Part shown: piece by piece, positions 12,801 through 27,400 of the stretch
Layout: each line of letters opens with the position of its first letter
Position numbering within the stretch: the first letter of the stretch is position 1
From: Varanus komodoensis
Lineage: Eukaryota; Chordata; Lepidosauria; Squamata; Varanidae
Length of the DNA: 64,000 bases
Direction of reading: 5' to 3'
NCBI RefSeq assembly: GCF_004798865.1
Contig: NW_025336088.1
Coordinates: forward strand, 1,092,864-1,156,863
Position numbers and translations under genes: made by a program
Notes under the pieces: model-generated
What the model saw: the letters and a program-made list of their open reading frames with translations, nothing else
The model's database searches: none
Told to the model about the DNA's origin: nothing

Positions 12801-15800
12801 GAGCATTCCACAGCTCAGGAATGGTGCCTCTGATGAGCAGAGCAGCTGAGTCAAGATGGCACTCCCAAGGGTCCAACTCCTAGCACTTCTCTCATTAATT
12901 CCCTCTCCTCATTTGACTCACTCTCTTCTTCCTGCTCACTCTACACTCATAAGTGGGCTATGTGATCAGAGATAAGGGAAGAAAACTGCAGCACCTCCAG
13001 GTGGCCAACACCTCCCCCACCTTTTGAATATACAGGGCAAGAAGCAGACCAGACCAGCAGTTCAGCTTCTCTAGGAATGCAGGATGCGACAATTTGGAGA
13101 TATTAGGGGTAGCCTTCCTGTAGCATGGCAGGCTCACAGAGACCTTACTCAGAATCATGCCAGTTGGAGCCGCACACCTATACATCCTTCCCAACTCCCT
13201 CTAGCTCCACAGGGCAGGAAGGGCAACAGGACATAATGCAGAAGTCTGAATCAGAGCACTGGGAAAAAAGAGCTGTTTCTTTACTTGTGCTGTCTTTCTG
13301 AGGGCAAAAGAACCATCAGGTGTTGATGCTATTCCTATAACTCAAGTAGGTTCCTATGAATCAGTAGCTTTTCTGGTTGTCTCTTCCTTCCTTCAGTTTG
13401 GAGAATAAGCCATAGTTGCTAACACAGTGGCCAGACAGAATAGATAACTATGCAACTGAGATGTAGAACCATGGTCCTAGGAATGGCTGATAATCAAGCC
13501 CTTTCAAGGGAGCAGACACTTTGAAGATACAATTGATGCCTACCTTGTAGAAATCAAATATAAAAAGGAAGGTACTGTCTATGACTACAAAGGGAAAACG
13601 GAGGTACAGAGGATCTTAGCACTCTCTCTCTCTCTCTCTTACAACAAAAGAACTGGCTAATCAATTTTATTCAGGTGGCTCTCATCTCAATGGGCCAGGG
13701 GTTTAAATGCAAACAGAAGAACATCATGGTCTTCTTCCAATAGGTTTTATAAGCAGATTAAAAAGACCACCTTGGCATGAGCTGAGAGAGCCAAAGTCCC
13801 ATTAAAGACATCTACTGGACTTTGCTCAGTCCAAAGGATAATTTATGCTTTCTTTCAGGGATATTCTATTTTTTCAGCCATCCCAGAATACATGTATTTC
13901 ATTCATGGAAAAGCCAAGACAAACAAAATGGAAAATCCTAAAATTCCTTAAGATATCAATATTCAAACCAAAGAATTTATACCATGGTCCCAGACAGTTG
14001 AGGCAGATACTCAGCTTTAGTCCCAAAGAAAAATGAGATATATAAGGAATACTAGATCTCAAGATATTTACTGAAGAAAACTTTCCAGGATGGAAGCACT
14101 CAGTTTCATAGTGGTGGTGCTTCATCACTGGTAGAGGGAGTTCCTTTTTGCTCAGTAGATCAGTTTCCAATCAGGGAGAAGCATTGAAAGAAGCTGTACT
14201 ACCATTACAACAGAAGATGCTAACTACATTGAGCACTCCCATTCAGACTTGCCTCTACTTAAGTCTTACGAAGGTTTGAGTAGTGTGGGATCTGGGGAGT
14301 GGGGTTCTTCATATCTTTCTGTTATGTCCCTATATAAGGGCACCATCCAAGCTGAAGTGTGTTGCCAAACTTCAGAGGAGGCTGCCTAGCTTGTACAAGT
14401 GCCCACCAGACCTGCCATTCTTCTTCCTGCCATTGATGGGCTCCATCTCCACAGAATGGGCTTGGTCCTTTTGAAGTCCTCACAAATTTCCAAGGGTTAC
14501 TGGTTGTCCAGGGTGCATAAGAGACGGTTATAGGTCACAATGTCCTGACCTCAAAAGGCATTTTAAAGGTTTTAAGACCTACAAGGTAACCCTTACCCCC
14601 AGTCAAGCTGAGGAACAGCTGTCTTGTGGTAAGAACTTAGTATACAGAGCAAGCCTTCTGGGGGTTACTTTATGTGGATCCTCTGGACTGTCAGATTTGA
14701 AAGGCAGAGTATTTTTCTAGGAGGGAGATAGGAAGTGGTGGGGGGAGGGGTTCATAGGTAGTTTCAGGAAGAACCAAGTGACCTGCTAGATATCTAGCAA
14801 CATGCACAACACACACCCCATTTCTGCAGTTACTTAAAGGAAGACTTTGTATTCACAAGAAGTATAACATCATATATAGATAATTAAAATAAGACTGCAA
14901 TTCTAACCATTAATGTAAAATATATCATTATTTCACTTTCAGAAAGCAAGTATGTGGAGTAAAGCTGCCCCCAAATGGAAATGCACTTTGTCCCTTCTGT
15001 TTTGCTACCCCGGTATTTTTGGTAGCGAAACAATAGAATTTGGTAGCAGAGCTGAGAGGAAACAATAGAGTCTTGTCTGCATGGTGCTCTTGGATTCACT
15101 GCTGTTCTGTTTAGAATTCTATCTCCCCATGAGGAGGGGGCAAGTTGCTTTGTCACTGTCCTTACAAAGCAGGCAGGAACATTCCATAATTCTGCATTTT
15201 AGCACTGCCAGTGCTGTGCAAAGCAGTTTACAACAGGCTGATCAAACTAATGGGGCTTTTAAGCAACACTTCCCCAAGTTGATTGTGCTGCCTACATCAG
15301 TCCCATGAAGCTTCTGGATAAGTGAGGGTCACTGGATAGCCTTAGTTGTGGGGTCAGTTGTTTCATCAAAAAGGGAGCAAAGAGCTGAATCGTTCCTTGC
15401 TTTACCTTTCCACACAACATTACAAGGCACCTTTCTCCAAGCTTAATGCATTTCCAATACTTGAGGCTAAGCTGGGGAGAAAAGTAGCTGAAGTGATGGA
15501 ATGAGGTGGATGCATGGATCACAAACATGGCTTCCTTACTACTTCTAGCCTGAGCCAGTGTGGTGTGGTGGTGAGAGTGTCAGGTGAGTGACCTGGGAGA
15601 ACTGGATTTTAGTCCCACTCAGCCATGAATCTCACTGGGTGACTTTGGGTCAGTCACAGACTCTCAGCCTAAAGCACCACACGGCTTATCCTGCTGCGAG
15701 GATAAGACAGAGCTATATAAGCTGCCCAGGAGCTATGTAAACTTTCCTTACATGAGGAAAAAGGTGGGCTATAAATCCAATTTAATAATAACAGCAATGA

Positions 15801-18384
15801 TAGTTTGACTTCATTTGCTGTCACATTGCTAACTTGCTTCAGCCTCCCCTCCTCCGTGCATGTGTGTGTCCTTCTCAATTCACTTCATATTTAATAGGCA
15901 ATCATCTTCTGCTGCAATAAACAAGTGAGAGCACGTTCCAACTCCCAGTGCAGAGTAGAGCTTCCCTACACAAGGCATTCATTGTCTGCTCATGATCTCT
16001 CACTTGTGGAAGTTTGCAGGACCTTTTTATCACATCACCATCCTCTAGGGCCTCTTCTGCGTTTTCCAGCCATTCTGGGGGCTTTTTAGGAAGAGAGGGA
16101 AGCCTGGGATTTTCCTAGGTGGCACCATTATTTGGTCCAAAGACCTGATGTATTTTCATGATTCTGCTTCTACAGTGCCAACTTGTGTTGTATACTGGGA
16201 AGCTATAGAACAGCAGAGCAGAAAAGCCTCAGGAAGATGCATGAATCCTCCCACAAGGAAAATGTCGGCAGGGGCTGATTATATTCCTCAAGTGGAGAAG
16301 CACTTCGTAGTGGCTTCCAGTGAAGGAGTGGCTGGGGACAATAGTATCTAGGAACCTCTAGCAAAGTATTCTAATTCTTTGGGCAAAACTCAGATCCGTT
16401 TCAATTTGTTGCATAATCTTTGATCTTATTAAAGCTCAGACATATTATAGGTGGCAGCAATAATGCATGTCTTTGGGGCTTGGCCCAGACCCAAGAAAAG
16501 TAATGCTGGGGCTTGAGGGTGTTGCCATTCTTGATCCTTTATGCAGTTTCCTTTTCTCTGCAGGACAATATCCAGATAAAATGTTAGAGTCAAAGATGTT
16601 GAAATTGCCCAAGGTACTGGAGAAGCACCGTCCAGTCAGGTCAGTAAGGATCTGCATTGCCAGGTGGGCTTTTGGGGCCTCTCTCCTTTGGAAGAGAATT
16701 TGCAGAGGCTACAAGGGATTCTCATTACACAAGCTTCCTTGTTCTGATGCTGGGCTAGATACAGCCTTTTAGCACTTTTTTTAGCCTGCCTAGTCTTCAT
16801 GTGTAGATCACCTTGTTTAAATGAGCTTCAAGTATTGCCATGTTATAATCAATATTCACTAGGGAAATGTCTAATTTAGGCCAGTGAAGGCAGGAGCGCT
16901 CAGGTCAAACATAATATTGAGATAAGGTAAAGGTATACTAGTCCAGCTCCATGCTTTACAAAGGAAAGCCTTCCACACATAACTAAAACTCCATCAGTGA
17001 GTAAACAGTCATAGCAGGAAGACTGTGCCCATCAATAAATCAACATTGTGCTTTGTTCTTTCTTTCCTATTGACAGATTTTTCTCTTCTGTATCTCCCTG
17101 TGACATGATCAGACTCGATACAGCAAAGAACCTTAGTAAGCCACAGATGGAAGGTAAATTTCCTGTGTGCAAATCATATAATGGCTGTATCTTTCTGCAG
17201 CCCTGGACACAGCCTGCTGTGATATAGCTGTAAGCCACTGTAGATTCTTCTCTACAGTATATTACCAACCAAAATGGGTAGAACTGAGCCTGCTGGTTCT
17301 GCAATGAAAACTTGGGGTGGGGGCAAGGGCAGGGCAAGGCAGGGCAGGGGCAGAGAGCAGGGAACGCCTAAGGCTCTTCCAAACATAACTTCAAGAAATT
17401 ATTGATGGCAGTAGTAAGGCTGCAGTGTCAAGAAGACAGAAAACACCTAATTAAAGCAGTCCTAACTATTATGAACTTCATAGCCATGGATGCTGTTTTG
17501 GATGTGATCATAGTTATGTGCATACTGGCATGCGCTTGGAACTTAGACAACCCTTTTGCCTTCTGCTGGCCATGTGATTTTCAGGTGATCTGTGCTCTAA
17601 ATCAGCCGGCCAGTCACTTGTCATAGTGTTGTGATGCCTGGGAAGAGCTCTAGCAGATTTTAGGGAAATTATGGTCAATATCCTTACAAAACAGTTTTTA
17701 GAATTTCCTGGAGCAAGGGGCCATGTCAGTCCAGGAGCACAACCTAGGAAAAGTTATTAATGAGTAAAGCTCCTCCGAGAATATACAGGGGGTGCCAAAA
17801 ATGTATACACATTTTAAGAGATGTTATCTATGCATTACTTTTCGAAGTTGAATTGAATTACGATAGCAATGTGTAGTGTGACATTCGCTCAAAAGATGGC
17901 GTTAATCAAATGAATGTGACAATTTTTAATACAGTTTTTTTTCCTTTCTTAAAATGTGTATACATTTTGTTTTGTTTTGTTTTTGCACCCTCTGTATATT
18001 CACTGATAATGATTGCCTTTGTGCTAAGCATAGAGTAACATGGAGGAAGCACAGGATTAGGAATGCAAATGGGGGCATGGGGCATTTAAAGGAGGAATTG
18101 GGTGGACAGGTGTTTAATTCGTCTTTCTCCTATTGATTCTCTCTCAGAATAAACCAATCTTGGGTTCCCCCTTGCATCTCACCTCCTTTCCCACACCATT
18201 TCTTTGTACAGCATTTCGCAATGCCTATGACACCTTCAACAAGGACCTGGATGGCAACATAGATCTTACAGCCCTAGAGACCACTGCCCATAATTTGGGA
18301 ATTAGCTTAACTGAAGAAGAAGCCTTGGATGAGCTGCTGTATGCTGACATAGATGGTGAATGCATTCTCTCTCTCTTTCTCTCT

Positions 18385-18420
<36 letters not shown>

Positions 18421-21400
18421 CAATCCCTATGGAAATGGGTGACAATTCCAAATCCTCAGTTTGAACTGAAAGTTCTCACAAACTTGGGATTTAGCTTCTT
18501 TTTTTGGGGAAAAGTCAAATATAGAAAGCATTAAATTTCAAAATTTCATTCTTAGGAGCACTCATGAATCTCCCTTACTATCCTTTTTCATCTTGGCTCC
18601 CAAAGCAAGAGGCTCTTTTGGGGCAGGGATCTGGTGCTGCCTGTCTTCATCTATGAATGTGTGAAGCATTGTGGGCCTTGATAGTGCTATATTAATAATA
18701 ATGACAGTGATAATAATAAGTGTTATATACAAACAGGGCAGATCCAATGGCTTATTCAAAGACTCACAAGATACATCAAAGGCAGCATCAAAGTTTCATG
18801 ATTTGCATTGAAATATGTCATTCTGAGGGGTGAAAAGTTTCCTCTAAAAGAATGGCTCACCCCTAGAAAATAATCCCCTTTTGTTATGCAATCTGATCCC
18901 TTCCCTTCTTTTGACAAAGGGCTTGCTAAGAGAAGGGATGGATTGTGCTGGGCACAGCATCGTAGACTGCTTCAAGTGACTATTACATTTTCTTCCAAGT
19001 AACATTTCCTTCTAAGTGACTATTACAACTTGGAAGGGAATGTTCCACAGCACCAGAAGCATTGCTAAGTGCTTAAGGATCTGGAGCTCAGGCCCATGCC
19101 ACAGATTTGCCTATGTTGATATGAGTGTGTATGTGTGTGTGAAATTTATATCCCACCTTTTTTTCCTTACAAATTGCTCAAAGAGGCTTATATCATTCTC
19201 CCCCTGCTTTTCTCATTCATATCCCCACAACAACAACCCCGTGAGGTAGGTTGGGCTGACAGTCTGTGACTGGCCCAGAGTCACCCAGCTGGCTCCATGG
19301 CTCAGCTGGGACTAGAACCCAGATTGCCTGAGTCCCAGTCCCAGGCTCTTAACCACTGCACCACACTGGCTCTCAGTATCTACACACACATTCAAATTTT
19401 GAAGTACTAACACCTATTTTCATTTTGCTAATGTTACTGAAAGTAACAGGTTAAAATAGAGCATGCCTCTGAGCATAATGCTTTTCTCTCACTACTGACA
19501 AATTACAACTTTCCATTCCCCACACACCCAACAGGGATATCCTACAGGTATTAAAGCTTTAGCATTCCCTTTTTAATGACTAACAAGGAGCACACCTATT
19601 GCAAGAAAACTGAGCAAGATAACCTAAATCATGTTTCCTTCCAGGCAGCCCCTCCTTTTTCCAGCAACTCTTCATCAAAACAATGCTTTGTTTTTGTTCT
19701 CTACTTCTGACTTGTTATGTTCAGACTCTCATGGACTCCTTCTCCCCATAGCGCAATTCGTGCCAAGACTTCACCACAATTCAGCCACTGTAAAATTCAC
19801 CAACAGCTTCAACACTGTAAAAAGGAAACACACAAATGACTAAACATACAGAAAATATTTTGTAAAAAGGAAGCCCTATTTTGCTCAACCCAAAGCTGAA
19901 ATAAGGCATCCTTTACATAAAATATTTCACCATGTATGAAAAGAAGATGTGGCTTTTAGCAATCTTTGTATTAAAATAAAACTGTTGAGCTATTACAGGA
20001 AAATTGACATTGAGAAAATGCTGCAAACAAAAATATGGGAGAGGTGTTGCTATTATGTCTTACATGTGAGCTTCCCAGAAGTGACTGACAGGTTGTTCTT
20101 CCTTCCAGAATACTGGATGGAAGAACTCTTGGTCTAATACAGCAAAGCTGCTCTTACTCTGATGCATAAGAGGAGGAAAACCACAGCAAGCAAAGAACTG
20201 AGGTCCCAGCATGCTGGCCTTAAGCATGGCAAGATTGTTTGTTACCACCACCATTTGGAATAAATGTTTGGAATGGTTCCCTCATGTATGATGGTTCTCT
20301 TGCAGGAGATGGAAAGGTGAATTTCACAGATTTCCTAAATGTCATCACAGACAGTAGGCGCTTCATACAGGCTGTAGGTAAGAAGAAAGAAAGAAAAACC
20401 CTGTTGTCAGTAGGACTGGTTTGTACTTTCTGTATGGATTCTTCAGCTTCTGATAGAAAATTGCGAATAGCTATTGAATGCCAATTCACTCATTGCCATG
20501 TGGTAGGTGAGACAGAGCCAGGGATTTCCTTTTGTTCCAAAGCCCTGGGATCCTGAACTATAAGTTGTTTTGTACAATACCACCCCTCTTCTTTTCCATA
20601 AATTTACCATTCTTGCACAAGAATTCCTGCTGGGTTTTGTGGGCTGATTTTGTTTCTCATTTATGATCCCTAAGTTAATTTGCCTTCATTTGCACTTTCT
20701 GTGCAACAAGTTCCTGCTGTAGAAATCTGAGTTTAAAAGCATGTTTTTGTGGGTGTTGGTGGGTGTTATTGTATGGGTCAGACACCTCCACCATAACCCT
20801 CCTCTTTGAACTCAACTTATATAGAAATGAATGAAATAAATAAAATAAAATCAGATGGCACACCTCACTCTACTATTTTTGTGCCATGGTCTCCTCCTGT
20901 GCAATAGAGAAATGTGCACTGAAAATAATGTTTTTGTATTGTGGCTTGGGTCAGCATTTCCCTCCCTTTTTTGTTTTGTTTTTGTTTTGGTACTCTGGAT
21001 AATCTTTATGTTAAGTTGCTCTGCTCTGCTCTTTCCATGCAATGGATTCATGTATGGACTGTATTCTGGTCTGAATCAAGCTCAGTGGGTTCAGTGGGGC
21101 AAAGCAGCCTGATGTTGCAGCACCTAGAGAATTCCTTGTGAGGAACTTGCTCCAACAAGATTTGAGACCAGAATGAAGATGTTATGCTTCAGTTTGGAAT
21201 TCCCCAGTCCAGACTCCACCCCTACCTAGAAAACGGGAAGCCTCAAAGGGGCAGGTCTCCAGTCTGGAGCCTGGCACTCCCTCATCTCTCCAAAAGCTAA
21301 TACTAGATCACTGCTGGTGTTCATGGGCCAGGACTACAGATTGTGGAGCTACTTGAAATGGGTGTGTTTTGCTGGAGCTAGGCTCAGGGATTCCAAATTG

Positions 21401-24400
21401 CTGGCCCAGGCTCAGAAGCTTTTCAGCTTAGGGGGTCCCTGGCATTTTGTACTCAGAAGTCTCCAGCATCTCTGGTTCAAGGGTCTTTGGTTTCTTAGTG
21501 GTATTTGAGCCTAGAGCATTCTCCATTTCCCAACCTTTGAATCTGTGTCTAGTTTACTCTCAGACTCCGAGGCTTGGCAACCAGCTGCAGAGCAGGTAAG
21601 TTTGGGTGTCAAACTTCACAAATGGCTCCAAGACTGGATAGACTTCTGGTGATATCTATACAGAAATTAAAACTTTCCCACATTTGGCCACTCTACTTAA
21701 TGTAGTTTTAGAAGGAGAACCAATATCATGCTATCAAGCTCAAGAATATTGTGTGTGTCTACTTTGAAGTAAGTCTTATTGAATTGAATTGAATTACTTC
21801 CAAGTAAGTAGGTATTGCAACCTCAATTATATAATAACAACCAAGCACTTTTAACAATTAATCAATTTGATTCAAAAATACACAGAAGCACAGAACAATG
21901 GTGTCCATTATCCTTGTTATTATTTGCTTTTTAATGGAACCCCTAACAATCAGCATTACAAATAACACTAAAACTAAATGACACAATCAAATGAACACAA
22001 AATTCACTGTTCATATAGTCATTTGTTAATACAGTTATTAATAAGATACTAACAGTGAATATAACTGAATAGATGATGAATGCAATTAAAAACAATGCAT
22101 AATGCAATTAACATAATGCAATTATGTTGGAAGCCGTCCCAAGGCTTATGCGAATGGGACGGCATACAAAAACTCCAAATAAATAAATAAATAACATGGT
22201 GACATAGCAAGGCTTCAAACTGACTTATTTTAAAATATATATTAATTTTTAAAAGCTCACAAGCAGCTAGAAAAGAAAAATCTTGGATGATACAAAACAA
22301 GATGAGAAGTTACTTCTATATGTGATGGAAATATGAGTTGGTAGAAAAACGTTGCTGTAGCATTTTAGAAATGTGGTAGAACAATGAAACTACTAAATTT
22401 AACAGATCAGATGAAAACATACCAAGTGTTAACTCTTCTACTTGCAGTTGTCAGACACACTATTGTTAAAAACTGGAAGACAAATGCAGAATTTCAATGC
22501 CTTATTGGAATGAGCAAATGTGAAATGCTACACTGCCACAGAATTCCACACCACTTTTTTTCTTTCAGCCCCAAATCAAGGGGACATGGAGACTGTTGAT
22601 GCCCAGGGGATCTTGTTCTTTGAGCTTCTGTCAAAGCTGGTGGAGTCATCGATGCTGCCAAGGAAAACTACTGTGAATATTGTCAGGTAAGAATTAGGTA
22701 AATCTTGAATATATGCACTTACATGTTATGCTATTTTCTCAAGATCTAGTGAAAAAAGGTGTTTCTTAATCAACACTTAACCAATTAAATGCTTCACTGT
22801 CTGAATTTACATTGCTTGCTCCTTGGAGCAAGAATCTGCCTCTTACTTTCATTACTTTGCAAAGCATCAAAGTACAGTAGACATTGCTGATCTATGTCAT
22901 TAATGCTAATAATGCCCAGAAGTCTTGCAAGAAACAAGTGCATCTAAGAAACATAATCCACCCACCCCTGGTCTGTTTCCTAGGTACATGGACAATGAGT
23001 GATGGTTAGAAATGGAATCCCTCAGTTCCCACTTCTGCCAAGCAACAACAATTTATGACTTAAATAATTACCTCTCTGTTGTGAATCGATGGTGACCAGA
23101 ACACTCTCTTAAATCTGGCAATTTTAGTCTTACAGTTGTTTGAAATTTCAGCTGGCCTCACAAGTCTGCCTCTATGGAGCTCTCTTTTCTAGCGGTCCAT
23201 GGTGGGCATTGCTCCCCTCAGCAAATTGTCTCCAGCTGGAGACACGAGGCCAGGACAACGTTCACTTTTGTCTCTGTTGGGCAGTGGGAGTGGGGCTCTG
23301 TTCCATTTCCAGAGAAGTCCTGCATAATGTAGGGAAGCGTGAGAATTTTCTTTATGTTCACATGAGGTATAAAGTATGTAACTGTTGTGCTTCATTTATG
23401 CAGTTTTGCAGACTATCTATACAATATTGTAGCCCCATGATTGTGCTCCTGTGTTTTCCCGGTTGATTTTCTGCCTCCACCCACTTTTTTTTTTTTTTTT
23501 GACCACAGAAATTCTGACTTTTCTGAAAAAAAGATGGGAAAGCAGCACAATTTGCATAGGGGTAGATTATGCTAGTTTTTTGCCTTTTTAACGGTATGGT
23601 TTTCATATGTGAAATCCTGTGGAACTGGAAGAAGCTGAGTCCTCTTGTCTTGTTTGACTTCCCATCCTTTTAACAACTCATTTTGGGCTTTTCTATATAA
23701 GTAATTTTCATCATTGGGGATTGGAATGCTAAAGTAGGAAGCCAAAAGATAACCGGAATAACAGGCAAGTTTGGCCTTGGAGTACAAAATGAAGCAGGGC
23801 AAAGGCTGACAGAATTTTGTCAAGAGAATATGATGGTCATAGCAAACACTCTTTTCCAACAACCCAAGAGACGACTCTACACATGGACATCACCAGACGG
23901 TCAACACGGAAATCAGATTGACTATGTGCTCTGCAGCCAAAGATGGAGAAGCTCTATACAGTCAGTATAAACAAGACCGGGAGCTGACTGTGGCTCAGAT
24001 CATGAGCTTCTCGTTGCAAAATTTAGGCTTACATTGAAGAAAGTAGGGAAATGCACTAGGCCACTAAAGTATGCCCTAAATCATATTCCTTATGAATATA
24101 CAGTAGAGGTGACAAATAAATTTAAGGAATTAGATCTGATAGACAGACTGCCTGAAGAACTATGGACGGAAGTTCGCAACATTGTACAAGAGGTAGCAAC
24201 TAAAACAATCCCAAAGAAAAAGAAATGCAAAAAAGCAAAATGGCTGTTTCAGGAAGCTTTATAAATAGCTGAGGAAAGAAGGGCAGTGAAAGGCAAGGGA
24301 GAAAGGGAAATATACACCCAATTGAATGCAGAATTCCAAAGAAAAGCTGGAAGAGATAAGAACACCTTCTTAAATGAACAGTGTAAAGAAATAGAAAAAA

Positions 24401-27400
24401 ACTATAGAATTGAAAAACTAGAGATCTCTTCAAGAAAATTGGAGATATGAAGGGAATGTATATTGTCGCCCTGCCTATTTAACTTATATGCAGAGCACAT
24501 CAATGAAAGGCCAGGCTAGATGAATCACAAGCTGGAATGAAGATTGCTGGGAGAAATATCAACAACTTCAGATATGCCAAAGGTATCACTCTAATGGCAG
24601 AAAGAAAAGAGGAACTAAAGAGCCTCTTGATGCAAATGAAAGAGGAGTGCAAAAGTTGGCTTGAAATTCAGCATTAAGAAAACTAAGATCATGGTATCCG
24701 GTCTATCACTTCCTGGCAAATAGATGGGGAAGAAATGGAGGTAGTGACAGATTTTATTTTCCTATGCTCCAAGATCACCACAGACGGGGACTACAGCCAA
24801 GAAATTAAAAGACGCTTGCTCCTGGGGAGGAAAGCTATGGCAAATCTAGACAGCATACTAAAAAGCAGAGACATCACCCTGCCAACAAAAGTGCATATTG
24901 TCAAGGCTATGGTTTTCCCAGTTGCAATGTATGGCTATGAAAGTTGGACCATAAGGAAGGCTGAGCGCCAAAGGATTGAGGCCTTTGAATTGTGGTGCTG
25001 GAGAAGACTCCTGAGAGTCCCTTGGACTGCAAGGCAATCAAACCAGTCAGTCCTAGAGGAGATCAACCCTGACTGCTCTTTAGAAGGCCAGATACTGAAG
25101 ACGAACTCAAATACTTTGGCCACCTTCTCACTGGAGAAGACCGTAATGCTGGGAACAATTGAGGGCAAAAGAAGAAGGGGATGGCAGAGAATGAGGTGCA
25201 TAGATGGAGTCACTGAAGCAGTCGGTGTGAGCTTAAGTGGACTCCAGGAGATGGTGGAGGACAGGAGAGCCTGGAGGAATGTTGTCCATGGGGTTGCGAT
25301 GGGTCGGACACGACTTTGCGAGTAACAACAACACAAGTCATTTATTGTAGGCTCATGAAAGTTTGTGGGACCTTTTCATGAGGTCCTCCTCTTCTCTGTT
25401 TTCCAGCCATTTCTGGTAGGGAGGGGAAGTAGAAAGTCAGTCAAGTATCAAGAAACCACAACAAAACCCTCCTGAGAAGTCTCAAACCTACTCCACTGCA
25501 GAAAATACACAGAAAGGCAGGGGAATACAGCCCCACAGGAGGAAAAATCAGTAGAAATGCTTAATTTTTCTTCCCAGAATGATTATGGAGGAAGAAGTTT
25601 CAGAAAAGCAGCATGTGAGAGGTGGCTAATTTGCATGTTTTTTATTTGCTAAAAAATTCAATATGCTAGGTTGGTGTGGATTGGGGAAATGGAGTCAGAA
25701 GAACTGTAGAGCCATGGAACCTGACTATAGAGAGGGATACACTTCACATGTTGTCAGAGGCACTGCAAGGCAGGATCTGGGAGCAAATGAATGATGGAGG
25801 GAGGAAACAAATCAAGCATGTAGCAAGGAAGTTAGGAGGAGACACGCAGAGGCACAGCTGCCATGACTTGTCTAAGGCTTGTGGGACTGCCACCCACACT
25901 GGGCTCAGGCATGACAAGGGATGGGAAGGTTTCACTTCCACCTCTCCCCTTGCAGTCAGCTTTGCAAGGGCAGAGGAAGCCTTGGGCAAAGGACCTGTCG
26001 ATGCAGGTGACAAAATCCCTGCTCCAGATGCAGAAGACAAGGGGACCAGCAGTTAAACCCCACTTTAACCCTGGTGACAGGCTAGCATCCTCCGCCAGAG
26101 CCATAGCAGAAGGATTGTGGAGCAGACGAAACAGGCTGGGGGTAAGCTCTGTGGTAGGCACTGCTCTGTTCCCCAACAGAAAGAAGACAGATCCCTCTCT
26201 TTGCATCATGGTAGGGAACCTGTAGCCAGGTGAAAGGGTGAGAGGCAGGAAACATGTTTCACTCATAAGTAAACCAATGTGTGCCATTGCATAGTTCTTA
26301 AAGATTTCCCATTGATTACCAAACACAAGAATGTCAAGTTTAAGTATGAGGAAGTAATTTACCTGTAAAAATAGATGGAAGGAGAGTAAGCAGCAACCAT
26401 GAAAGGCAGCAAGTGCTGCCTCTTCTCAGTTTAAAAGAAGATGGATTTGCAATGAAGTACAACCACCACCAGAAGAAGAATGCCAGAGAGACGCCACCAC
26501 TGTCCTGGCTGGGGTGGAAGGGGCAGAAGTGGAAAAGCCCCTCTCATGGCCCCTCCACCACTGCGGTGTCTCCTTCTGTTATAACAGTTTGTTATAGTTA
26601 AAATAGTATGCCTTTAAAAACAAATCAATTTTAACCAAACCAAAAATAAAACACAAACTGTTGCTCTTTTGTGCTGCAATATTCATCTGTCATTTTGGTT
26701 TTCTCTTGTGTGCTTTCCAGCTACTACCGGCAAAAGTTTCTGGAGGCTACTGGCAAAAGGGCCTGGCATTCTGATGGCATGAATGCAGAGGGCAAGGGAA
26801 GACATCACCGTGGGAAACCACGTGTGCAAAAAGCCAAATCCACGTCTATGTCTGCATTTGCTGGTGCTGCCCGCATCTGCATCATGAACGACAAGGAGTT
26901 GGAGTCATATGTGGAACATCTCCGAGGTGAAAAATATTTCTGCAGTTCTTTTTATGGCCACAGCTGATAAAAGTTGGGTCATGAATTAGAAGGCTGTAAC
27001 TACTAGTCCTATGGTGCTAGGCTGACCTGTGGCCATGCTGCTTTGCTTTGGTGTCAAGCTTACCCAACAAAATTGTAACTTGGAGAAATTCTAAGAAGCC
27101 AGATGCTTTGATGGAAACTGCAGAATTATAGCTAGCATGACATCATCTCAGAGAATGGCATGGATCTTTGTTTGCTGTTATTGATGTGTGTTGCACCATC
27201 TATGTGTCTGATACTTTACAAAACTTTAGGACCATGAAGGCACTCTGGAAGGCAATTCTGGGTATATGGGTCAGCTAGGGAGAAAGTTGTTATGGCAAAG
27301 CGGTTTGAGGGAGCAGGAAACCTACATCACTTCCACTTTTCAAGATGTATATTTTCTTTGCCTCCCTGCTCCAACCTGATATGTTTCATTCCAATAGTAG

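Larger units (their letters stand above)
9689..16563. other. EFCAB3: Long EFCAB3 intron at the EFCAB13/EFCAB3 border
   Basis: 6.9 kb carrying the CT run at 13622 and the SINE at 15545. Open frames at 11445-11711 (+) and 13874-14170 (-) match nothing I recognise and lack splice context. This is where the human gene is split into EFCAB13 and EFCAB3. Confidence 0.55.
17154..22568. other. EFCAB3: EFCAB3 introns around the EF-hand core
   Basis: Besides exons 18212-18355 and 20306-20377 this span holds the GGGCA minisatellite, the mariner-type MITE, the CA repeat, SINE copy 2, palindromic repeat copy 1 and a retroposon tail at 22127. Nothing else was recognised. Confidence 0.6.

Noticed and set aside
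11445-14170. Open frames at 11445-11711 and 13874-14170 as genes
   Set aside because: No recognisable domain, no splice context and no sign of selection; left as intronic.
18133-18534. 133-residue open frame as a free-standing gene
   Set aside because: Only the middle (18212-18355) is coding: it is an EFCAB3 exon, and the frame runs through the donor into a CA repeat.
24034-25325. Long open frames that might be host proteins
   Set aside because: Their phrases (EELWTEVRNIVQE, RDITLPTKVHIVKAMVFPV) are BovB LINE reverse transcriptase.
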